This document shows positions 57,542-64,000 of a stretch of 64,000 nt of DNA, piece by piece; position 1 is the first letter of the stretch; every line of letters begins with the position of its first letter. A program made the translations under genes and the position numbers. Location of the stretch: positions 1 to 64,000 of the forward strand of contig NZ_PVNL01000029.1 in the NCBI RefSeq assembly GCF_002994635.1, given 5' to 3'. The DNA is from Enhygromyxa salina. Its GTDB lineage: Bacteria > Myxococcota_A > Polyangia > Nannocystales > Nannocystaceae. A model generated the notes under the pieces. It saw only the letters and a list, made by a program, of their open reading frames with translations. It was not told the origin of the DNA and searched no databases.

Positions 57542-58660
57542 TCAGTCGTGATCGTGGTTGCAGTTCTCGTCGTGCACGTGGCCGTGCACCTGGCCCTGAT
57601 GGTGAGCGTGATCGAGATCGAGATCGTGATCGTGATCATGGTCGTGATCATGATCGTGCTGACCACCCTGCTGGCGCAGCTGCTGCATCGCCGCCGAGGT
57701 CAGCTGCAGCTGGATCAGGTTGACCACGCCCTCGACAGCCTCCGGGGCCTCCGAGGTGCGCATCGCCGTGGTCAGATCGCGGACCCGTCGGGCGTCCGCC
57801 AGCGATCCATCGAGGAACAGCACGGCGACGACGTCATCGAGCGCGTTGGCCAGTGACCCGCGCAGGCCGGCCCGCAGGCCCTCGTCGTCCTTGCTCGACT
57901 CGATGATGTGCGCGAGGCGATCCTCATTGGTGATCGACTCGGCGTCGAGCGCCTCCATGCGCTCGCCGAGCGTCCCGAACAGGGCGTTGGCGTCGAACAT
58001 CAGCGGCCAGGTGTGCACGGCGCTGACCATCAGGATGTTGTTCAGATCTTCAGTCGAGGGCTCGACGGAGGCCAACGCCTCGTCGAGGAAGCTCGGCTGC
58101 GGGCGCTCACTCGGCGAGCTGCCGACGAACTTGATCAGCGTCGGCAGGTGCTCGTCGATCTGCTCGGGCAGCTCGAAGGTGCTGCGGTAGGTAAACTCGC
58201 GCGCCCACAACAGCCGCGCCGCGGCCCACTCAGGCGAGATCATCCGGCCGTCGGTGTCGCGCGTCCAGTCGCGACCGGTGCGGCTCTGCTGCCCGTCGGT
58301 CTGGTAGTAGGCCGCAAAGTTCAGCAGCCGATCGCCGGAATCGATCACCGCCACGAACAAGCTCGCGCCCTCTTCCTCGTTGGGCAAGCTCAGGGTCAAG
58401 CGGGTCACGCCCGGCGAGGCGGCCATGTCCAACATCGCGATGGGACCCGCGTGGCTGCGCATCGACTGGGTGCTGGCCTCGTTCCAGCTGCGGGCCTGCT
58501 CGGGGATCTCGACCCCCTTGCTGCGCAGCACGTGGATCGCCTTGCGGGCGGCCTTGCGGACTTTCTTGTCCGCGTGATCCTCGAGCTGCTTGAGCGCGGC
58601 GCCATCTTGGGCCACCTGCAGCTTCTTGACGTCGTCGAGCAGAGCTTGGGTCTCGGACAT
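57542..58660 (-). CDS. Unknown protein with a His/Asp-rich metal-binding-type tail
   Basis: A 372-aa cytosolic protein. A helical N-terminus resembling HEAT/Armadillo-type repeats (ALKQLEDHADKKVRKAARKA) is followed by an alpha/beta core (about 60-330) with FVAVIDSGDRLLNFAAYYQT and DVVAVLFLDGSLADARRVRD. A C-terminal tail (about 335-372) has HDHDHDHDHDHDLDLDHAHH then HVHDENCNHDHD, with roughly 16 His, as in nickel/zinc chaperone tails. ATG 58660 starts the helical domain. It is followed by its own convergent gap and sits 14 bp after the sulfatase-like stop, so likely cotranscribed. Function unknown. Confidence 0.82.
   Translation of the reverse strand: MSETQALLDDVKKLQVAQDGAALKQLEDHADKKVRKAARKAIHVLRSKGVEIPEQARSWNEASTQSMRSHAGPIAMLDMAASPGVTRLTLSLPNEEEGASLFVAVIDSGDRLLNFAAYYQTDGQQSRTGRDWTRDTDGRMISPEWAAARLLWAREFTYRSTFELPEQIDEHLPTLIKFVGSSPSERPQPSFLDEALASVEPSTEDLNNILMVSAVHTWPLMFDANALFGTLGERMEALDAESITNEDRLAHIIESSKDDEGLRAGLRGSLANALDDVVAVLFLDGSLADARRVRDLTTAMRTSEAPEAVEGVVNLIQLQLTSAAMQQLRQQGGQHDHDHDHDHDHDLDLDHAHHQGQVHGHVHDENCNHDHD
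57609..57660. repeat. gatcgt-type tract encoding the His-Asp tail
   Basis: Near-tandem hexamers of gatcgt and variants on the plus strand encode alternating His-Asp on the minus strand. Confidence 0.85.
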
Positions 58661-58674
58661 GGTGGCGCTACCTA

Positions 58675-61209
58675 TCACAGCCCATGGTCGAGCGCGAAGG
58701 CAGGCGCGAGGTTGGCCCCGGTCCCCCAGCGCGGCCGATTCCACTGGGGTTGCTCGGGCAGCTGCCAGGCGAGCGCCATGCGCACCATGCGCAGGGCGAC
58801 ACCACCCTCCGCGATGCGATCGGAGAGCTCCTCGGGATCGGCCGCGAGATCATAGAAGTGCTGGGACTCGCGCCCACGGCCCGGTCCGAGCACGAACTTG
58901 TGCTCGCCGATGATCGCCGCCCGGCTGCCGTCACCCAGGTACGACACGACCAGGCGCGGCGGCGGCTGGGGATCGTCGATCAGCGGCACCAGGCTCTCGC
59001 CCTGCCAGCGGGGATCGTACTCGACGCCGAGCAAGTCGGTCAGCGTGGGTGACAGATCCAGCAGATCGATCGGCGCCTCCACGCGACCGGGCGCGAGCAG
59101 CTTGGGCGCCCGGATCGCCAGCGGGACATGGATGCTCTCTTCGTAGAGCGTGCTGCCATGACCGGCGCCGCCGTGCTCCAAAAATTCTTCGCCGTGGAGC
59201 CCGACCAGCACGATCACGGCCTCGTCGAGCTCGTCGCGCTCGGCGAGGCCATCGAGCAGCAGCCCGAGCGCGAGATCGATGACCTGCAGCTCGCCCCGAT
59301 ACAGCCGCCGCACATACTCGAGCTGCGCGCGATCGGGCTCGATCTTGCCGGTCCGGACCCGACCCACCCACATATGCGTGCGGTGCTGGGCGGGCGCGCC
59401 CTCGGGCGGAAACACGCCCGCTTCGGCCAGGACCTCGCTGGGTGGATCGTAGGGCGCCTGGGCGTCGTTGAGGACCCCGTAGACAAACCGCGGGCTCGGC
59501 CGCTGGTTGATCTCGTCGAGCATCCCAAGCACGACCTTCTGGCCGTCGTTGCCGCGGGTGTTGCTGCGCTCGAGGATCTGATCGTCGGCGAAGCCCTGGG
59601 TCAGCCCGCGCTCGTTGGAGAAGTACGCGTTGGCCGAGACGCTCGAGGTGAAGTACCCGGCCCGATCGAGGACCTCGGCGAGCGTGCTCTGGCCCTCGGC
59701 GACGAAGGTCCCGCGCACGGTCAGGTGCCCCGGCGGGACCACGCTGGTCAGCAGCCCGGCGTGAGCGGGGACCGCCGCGGCCCCCAGCGTGTAAGCCCGC
59801 TCGAACACCAGCGCGTCGGCCAGGAACCGGGCGACCGCCGGGTAGCTGGGGCTCTTGGGCAGGACCCCGAGCGCACCATCGAGCAGATCGTCGGGCCGCA
59901 CGCCCTCGAGCGCGAGCACGTAGACGTCCCGCGGCGTGCGATCGCGCCGATCCACGGGCATCGCCCGGCGGGCGACGATGTCCAGCTCGGTGAACAGCGC
60001 CCCGCCATGCGACGCGCGTCCCTGACTGTCCCGCTCGATCGCGGCGTCGGCCTGGCCCCGGGTGCTGCGAACCCGGATCTCGAGCCGCGTGGGGGTCTCG
60101 CCGTAGCCCGAGAGATCCACGCTGGCGCTGCGCCCCGTCGCGCGCAGCGGCTGCGAGAGCAGCTGCACGGGCGGGCGACCATGGCGGTGATCCGCGTCGG
60201 TGCTCGCCAGCACCTCCAGGCTCCCGCGCCCCGCCACCTCGACCCGCAGGCGCGCGCGCCGGGGCGGGACCAGGTAGTAGACCAGGCTGCGATCGGCCGG
60301 GACCTCGAACTCGACGTCGTCACCGAGCGAGCGGATCACGTAGTCGTTGCCAACCTTGAGATCGGGCGCCCCGGCCTTGATCGCCGCGAGCGTGCCGACC
60401 TCGACGCTCTCGATCGCGGCCGAGACCGAGACCTCGGCTGGCGCGACGTCGCGGTCGGGCGAGGGCTGCCCCTCGGGCAGCGGCGCGACGTTGCGAAAGT
60501 GCAGGCGCAGGCGGTTCTCGCCGGTCACGACCACGTCGTTGGGCAGCGACAGCGTGCGCCGCTCCCACTCTTGCGACACGTGCAGGTTTGCCAGCGGCCG
60601 CTCCTCCCACAGCACGGTGACCGACTGATCCGGGGCCATCGCCCGCATCGTGATCGCCACCGCCAGCCCGCGCGTGGGCGGTGGCGGCTCGCCCTCGGGC
60701 ACGACCTCGCCGGGCTTGGGCGTGTAGGGCGTGTCGGGGTTGAGCGCGGGTGAGAGCGCGCCGTCGAGCGGGATGTCGAGCGCGCCGCTGAGGCCGACCA
60801 GCAGCGCCGCGCGACGATCCCCCAGGTCCTGGGCCAGCCGCCACGGCGATCCGGCGGCCGCCAGCTGCAGGTGCTTGTGCGCGCTCGGGTGCCCCAGATC
60901 GATCCACACGCGGCCGCCTCGGATCACCACCGCGCTGGGTCGCTGGGCGATCAAGTCTTGCCAGGCGTCGGCGCTCTCGACCTTGGACACGGGCGCGAGC
61001 CGGGGCGCGGGCGCGGGCGCGGAGCTGTCGCTGCCGTCCGCGCTGGCCGGGGTGGGACGCTCGCGCTTGCAGGCCGGGACCGCGAGCACCATGCACAGCG
61101 CGCAGATCAGGCCGAGCAGCGCGAACGGGCGCCGCAGCCAGACACTCGTCCAGACACTCAATCGGTTCGCCCGCTCAGGCTCGCGCACGCCAGGCCTCAC
61201 GGCTGACAC
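58675..61209 (-). CDS. Sulfatase-fold lipoprotein lacking catalytic residues
   Basis: An 844-aa envelope lipoprotein. Signal peptide with FALLGLICALCMVLAVPAC (lipobox Cys47). A strand-rich N-terminal half (about 60-415) precedes an alkaline-phosphatase/sulfatase domain (about 420-800). The expected formylglycine site (C/S-x-P-x-R) reads AVPAHAG near 478, the first metal motif reads LALEGVRPDD near 425 instead of an Asp pair, and the second reads GLHGEEF near 670 where DHGEEF is usual. The fold is recognisable (HGGAGHGSTLYEESIHVPLA), but hydrolysis looks lost. GTG 61209 is the longest start; GTG 61188 and TTG 61161 are possible. Overlaps the membrane protein gene by 35 bp. Confidence 0.82.
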   Translation of the reverse strand: MSAVRPGVREPERANRLSVWTSVWLRRPFALLGLICALCMVLAVPACKRERPTPASADGSDSSAPAPAPRLAPVSKVESADAWQDLIAQRPSAVVIRGGRVWIDLGHPSAHKHLQLAAAGSPWRLAQDLGDRRAALLVGLSGALDIPLDGALSPALNPDTPYTPKPGEVVPEGEPPPPTRGLAVAITMRAMAPDQSVTVLWEERPLANLHVSQEWERRTLSLPNDVVVTGENRLRLHFRNVAPLPEGQPSPDRDVAPAEVSVSAAIESVEVGTLAAIKAGAPDLKVGNDYVIRSLGDDVEFEVPADRSLVYYLVPPRRARLRVEVAGRGSLEVLASTDADHRHGRPPVQLLSQPLRATGRSASVDLSGYGETPTRLEIRVRSTRGQADAAIERDSQGRASHGGALFTELDIVARRAMPVDRRDRTPRDVYVLALEGVRPDDLLDGALGVLPKSPSYPAVARFLADALVFERAYTLGAAAVPAHAGLLTSVVPPGHLTVRGTFVAEGQSTLAEVLDRAGYFTSSVSANAYFSNERGLTQGFADDQILERSNTRGNDGQKVVLGMLDEINQRPSPRFVYGVLNDAQAPYDPPSEVLAEAGVFPPEGAPAQHRTHMWVGRVRTGKIEPDRAQLEYVRRLYRGELQVIDLALGLLLDGLAERDELDEAVIVLVGLHGEEFLEHGGAGHGSTLYEESIHVPLAIRAPKLLAPGRVEAPIDLLDLSPTLTDLLGVEYDPRWQGESLVPLIDDPQPPPRLVVSYLGDGSRAAIIGEHKFVLGPGRGRESQHFYDLAADPEELSDRIAEGGVALRMVRMALAWQLPEQPQWNRPRWGTGANLAPAFALDHGL

Positions 61210-62101
61210 GTATCGCTGGCAACCACGCCAGGATCAACCCGGCGAGCGCCAGCCAGCCGGCGTACCCGCCAAACCGTGGGTCGCAGGCCGCAAACAGTGA
61301 GCCGCGACTCGCCGCTTCAATCCACGCGATCGCGCCGATCGTCCCCAGCGAGGCCGTGAGCGTGGCCGACCCCAGCCCGACGTCGCCATCGCGCCCGCGG
61401 GTGCGTTTATGGTCGAAGCCGACCAGCACCAGCGAGCCCGCGAGCGCCGCCGCGACGACCCCGAGCTCGAGGCCCTCGAGCCCGCGGATCAGCGGGATCA
61501 CGCGCCCGATCAGCGGCCCGGCTGCCCACTCGTCGACCAAGCGCTGCGGCGGGAACAGCTCGCGCGGCAGCGGATCGATCGCCAAGAACAGCTGCGCGAG
61601 CACCCCCGCGGCGGCGACCCCCACGCTCACGCGCTGAACGTACAGGGCCAGCGCCGCGCCGACGATCGCGGCGACCACCGCCGCCCACGCCGCGATCCGA
61701 ACCCGTCGGGGCTCGGGCGTCCGCAGCTCCCAGCCGGCCCGCCACAGATGCAGCTGCAGCGCCACGCCACCGCGCGCGTCGATCACCTCGGCGCGCAGCA
61801 AGTGCGGGCTGTCGCCGCTGCTGAAGTGAGGATCGCCCGCGACCGCCCGCTCGACGCTGTCGAGCACCCACAGCGGTCCGCCGTCGGAGATGACCTCGAC
61901 CGGCATCGGCTCGCCGCGCTGCAGCTGGCCGTCGTCGTCCGCGATCCCAGCGAGCAACGCCAGCTCCGCGAGCGAGTCGCCGGCCATCGCGTAGGTGCTC
62001 GCGCGGCGGGTGGCCGCGCCGTTCGACCACAGCGCGCCCAGGCACGCGAGGATCACACCGAGCAGGGCCGCGATGACCAGCGTCCGCGAGATCGAGAGCA
62101 C
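61175..62101 (-). CDS. Membrane protein of unknown function
   Basis: A 308-aa inner-membrane protein. An N-terminal helix (LVIAALLGVILACLGALW, about 8-25) is followed by a periplasmic or cytoplasmic domain (about 30-130) with PMPVEVISDGGPLWVL and LRAEVIDARGGVALQLHLW. Then about four or five helices run to the end (AAWAAVVAAIVGAALALYV; LVLVGFDHK; YAGWLALAGLILAWLPAI). GTG 62101 starts it. Its stop overlaps the sulfatase-fold gene, so the two are coupled and may interact in the envelope. No family recognised. Confidence 0.75.
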   Translation of the reverse strand: MLSISRTLVIAALLGVILACLGALWSNGAATRRASTYAMAGDSLAELALLAGIADDDGQLQRGEPMPVEVISDGGPLWVLDSVERAVAGDPHFSSGDSPHLLRAEVIDARGGVALQLHLWRAGWELRTPEPRRVRIAAWAAVVAAIVGAALALYVQRVSVGVAAAGVLAQLFLAIDPLPRELFPPQRLVDEWAAGPLIGRVIPLIRGLEGLELGVVAAALAGSLVLVGFDHKRTRGRDGDVGLGSATLTASLGTIGAIAWIEAASRGSLFAACDPRFGGYAGWLALAGLILAWLPAIRVSREAWRARA

Positions 62102-62177
62102 CCACGCACACTACCCGAGGGTCGTGGTGACCCCACAGGCGCTTTCGCACTTGTTGGCGGGTATGGGTGCGGCGGGC

Positions 62178-64000
62178 TCAGGGCGCGTCGTCGACGACCC
62201 ACAGCGGGTCCAGGGGCAGCTCGAAGGCGACGCGCGTGATCGAGCCCGGCCGCGGCAAGGCCGGGATCGAGCGGGCGACCCCGGGGTGGTCGGGATCTGG
62301 CTCGACAGCGATCGGGCCCGCGAGCACCCGCGCCCGCAGCTCGGCCTTGGCAGCTCCCTGGGTCTGGGCCACGAGCGAGGCCAGGGCCGCCGCCCGGACT
62401 CGCGGGGAACAGGTCGTCGCGGCCCCGATCAGGTGGTCGAGATGGTTTGGGTGATCCGAGCTGTCGACCTGGCTCGGATCGGCGCTCGACTCCAGCGAGC
62501 GCCACGCACGGTCGCACAGCGCTGCTGTGTCGCTGAGAAACGCGAGCTCCTGCCCGCCCGAACCCGGCGCTGCAGCCGAGCCACCCGCGGCCTGCTCGAG
62601 CGCCGCGACGGCCTGGGGATGGCGCTCGCGCAGCGCTGGATCGAGCAGATCGAGCAGTCGCTCCCACGCCAGCGCGTCGGCCCGGGTCTCGCTGGCCAGG
62701 GACCACAACAGCTGATCGGCCCGCGACCACCTGCGCTGGCTCGGGGCCTGCTCGACGTATCCACGCAGCTGCTCGCGCAGCGCGTTCATGGCCGTGTCGT
62801 CGCCCTCGCGCACGCGCGCGTCAGCGTCGACGTCGCGCAGCACGATCATCGCGAGCTCGCGCCGCGCGGCCGCGTCGGCGAGCCCGTCGCTGTGCAGCAA
62901 CACCTGCCGCAGCGCCTCGAGCGTGTACTCGCGAGCGCCGTAGCTGCGGCCCGCCACCGCCGCGCGCCGCCACAGCTCGAGCGGGGCGCCGGTCTGCGCC
63001 GCCGCGGCGGTCGTCAGCAAGCTCGCGCGCTCGGTCTGGCCGTGCGCCAGCGCCAGCTCGGCGTGGAGCTGCAGCTGGGTCGACGCCGACAGCTCGGGCG
63101 CGTGGATCAGCCGCTCGTCGAGGGTGTCGAGCGTGAGCAGGTGGCCGCCCGCGTGGAGCAGGTTGATCAGCGGCGCGCTGCACGAGAGCCCGAGGTCGGA
63201 CTCGAGCGCGCGGGCCAGCGCGACGCCGGTCGAGGGCGCGCCGAGCTGCTCGAACCCGGCCTCGAGCGCCTCGCGACTGCGCTGCGGATCGAGCCCGACC
63301 TCGCGCAGCTGCGCGCTGGCCTGGGGATCCAGCCAGCGCCCGAGCTCGGGGCAGCGCCCGCCGTCGCCGAGGTCGAGCCCCGCGACGGCGGCGTCGAGGC
63401 GCGGGTCCCAGCGCTCGAACCACGCGTCACCCAGCGCCCGCCAGACGACGTTGCGATCGCCACCGTCAGCCGACGCGGCGTCGCCCATCCCGACCGCCCG
63501 CGCCAGCGCGACCTCGGACACCACCGCGGGTAACACCTCGTCGAGCAGCGGACCCGGCACGACCTCCGCGATCGCCAGCGCCTGCCAGGGGTGGCCCAGG
63601 ACCAGCTCACGCCGGACTTCCTCGAGCGCCGACCCGGCCGCCTGGGCCAGCCCGATCTCGTGGCCCGCGACCAACACCGCGCGCCGCAGCTCCAGGGCCA
63701 GGACCGGCTGCTCACGCTGCTCGAGCAGCCGCGCGAGGGTCAAGAGCAGGTCGAAGCTGCGACGCTCGACGACCACCCGCCGCGACCAGTGCTGGGCGGC
63801 GCCCGGCTGCGCGGGCTGAGCTTCGGCGTCCGGCGGACCGACCGGGATCATGTCGCGCAGGTTGGTGTTGAGCGCGAACTCGGCCCCGCTCAGATCCCCG
63901 ACGCTCGCCGCCACGCGCCAGGCCTTGGCCGCTTCGTGCGGCCCCTGCCCCCCGACCGATGCCATCGCCGCGACGATCCACTGCTGGTCGAGCGGGCTGT
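62178..64000 (-). CDS. Alpha-solenoid protein of unknown function (partial, runs off right edge)
   Basis: The frame is open through base 64000, and residues before the first internal ATG (63965) read as coding (LDQQWIVAAMASVGG), so the true N-terminus lies beyond the window. About 607 codons are seen. The product is predicted to be almost all helical, with TPR-like pairs such as LLLTLARLLEQREQPVLALE and LELWRRAAVAGRSYGAREY. No signal or catalytic motif in view. It is 77 bp upstream of the membrane protein and sulfatase-fold genes in one direction, so possibly one operon of about 6.5 kb. Identity beyond a solenoid is not established. Confidence 0.7.
   Translation of the reverse strand, partial: SPLDQQWIVAAMASVGGQGPHEAAKAWRVAASVGDLSGAEFALNTNLRDMIPVGPPDAEAQPAQPGAAQHWSRRVVVERRSFDLLLTLARLLEQREQPVLALELRRAVLVAGHEIGLAQAAGSALEEVRRELVLGHPWQALAIAEVVPGPLLDEVLPAVVSEVALARAVGMGDAASADGGDRNVVWRALGDAWFERWDPRLDAAVAGLDLGDGGRCPELGRWLDPQASAQLREVGLDPQRSREALEAGFEQLGAPSTGVALARALESDLGLSCSAPLINLLHAGGHLLTLDTLDERLIHAPELSASTQLQLHAELALAHGQTERASLLTTAAAAQTGAPLELWRRAAVAGRSYGAREYTLEALRQVLLHSDGLADAAARRELAMIVLRDVDADARVREGDDTAMNALREQLRGYVEQAPSQRRWSRADQLLWSLASETRADALAWERLLDLLDPALRERHPQAVAALEQAAGGSAAAPGSGGQELAFLSDTAALCDRAWRSLESSADPSQVDSSDHPNHLDHLIGAATTCSPRVRAAALASLVAQTQGAAKAELRARVLAGPIAVEPDPDHPGVARSIPALPRPGSITRVAFELPLDPLWVVDDAP

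Noticed and set aside
59770..59800. Active formylglycine sulfatase site
   Set aside because: The Cys/Ser and Arg of C/S-x-P-x-R are replaced (AVPAHAG), so an active sulfatase call was not made.

Overview
The window is GC-rich, densely packed bacterial chromosome. Its codon usage is strongly G/C-biased at third positions, so many long antisense frames stay open. Gene content points to a myxobacterium of the Nannocystis/Plesiocystis/Enhygromyxa type: a TIGR02996-like repeat-companion protein, paired delta-proteobacterial outer-membrane beta-barrels, several lipoproteins with short lipoboxes, a Ser/Thr-kinase/sigma-54 activator fusion, HEAT/TPR giants, and an SMC and FtsY swollen with low-complexity sequence. 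This taxonomic call is inferred from protein features; no rRNA lies in the window. I see no phage, transposase, CRISPR array or tRNA.

Layout. 1-4.7 kb (minus): a chemosensory operon in the order cheY-cheA-cheW-cheW-degenerate receiver, coupled by very short overlaps. 4.86-9.9 kb (minus): cmk-rpsA, then a 367-bp giant inverted repeat, then ribH-nusB-M17-like N-domain gene. 10.0-16.3 kb (plus): DUF4266 lipoprotein, DUF3570 beta-barrel, parvulin-like lipoprotein, a small unknown, a 2[4Fe-4S] ferredoxin, two flippase-like UPF0104 membrane proteins and a queuosine-precursor-type transporter. 16.3-22.4 kb: smc (minus) divergent from ftsY (plus). 22.6-25.0 kb (plus): a predicted structured leader, then two outer-membrane beta-barrels ending in a strong terminator. 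25.07-35.05 kb (minus): HARE-HTH protein, lipB, HEAT lipoprotein, outer-membrane protein, a 1,681-aa kinase/sigma-54 activator and a small lipoprotein. 35.3-41.1 kb (plus): a Ddl-like ATP-grasp protein, an AsmA-like/GT51 glycosyltransferase fusion and a GGDEF-EAL protein. 41.1-64 kb: mostly proteins of unknown function (LRR-like, CpXC-HEAT, metallophosphoesterase, two giant TPR proteins, a His/Asp-tailed protein, a sulfatase-fold protein lacking its catalytic residues, a membrane protein and a further solenoid).

How the genes work together. The left third is housekeeping (translation, CMP kinase, riboflavin, chromosome structure, SRP receptor) plus a chemosensory core. The centre is envelope biology: outer-membrane proteins, lipoylation, cell-wall-type enzymes and c-di-GMP turnover. 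The right third looks like lineage-specific machinery built from alpha-solenoids. The best candidates for undescribed biology are the coupled pair of giant TPR proteins sharing a C-terminal domain, the sulfatase-fold pseudoenzyme, the ATP-grasp/AsmA-GT51 pair, the three-way-junction leader at 22.64-22.73 kb, and the giant inverted repeat upstream of ribH. A recurring theme is short in-frame tandem DNA repeats (9, 12 or 15 bp) that build Gly/Ser, Glu/Ala/Ser, Pro/Glu or His/Asp tracts inside otherwise conserved genes.
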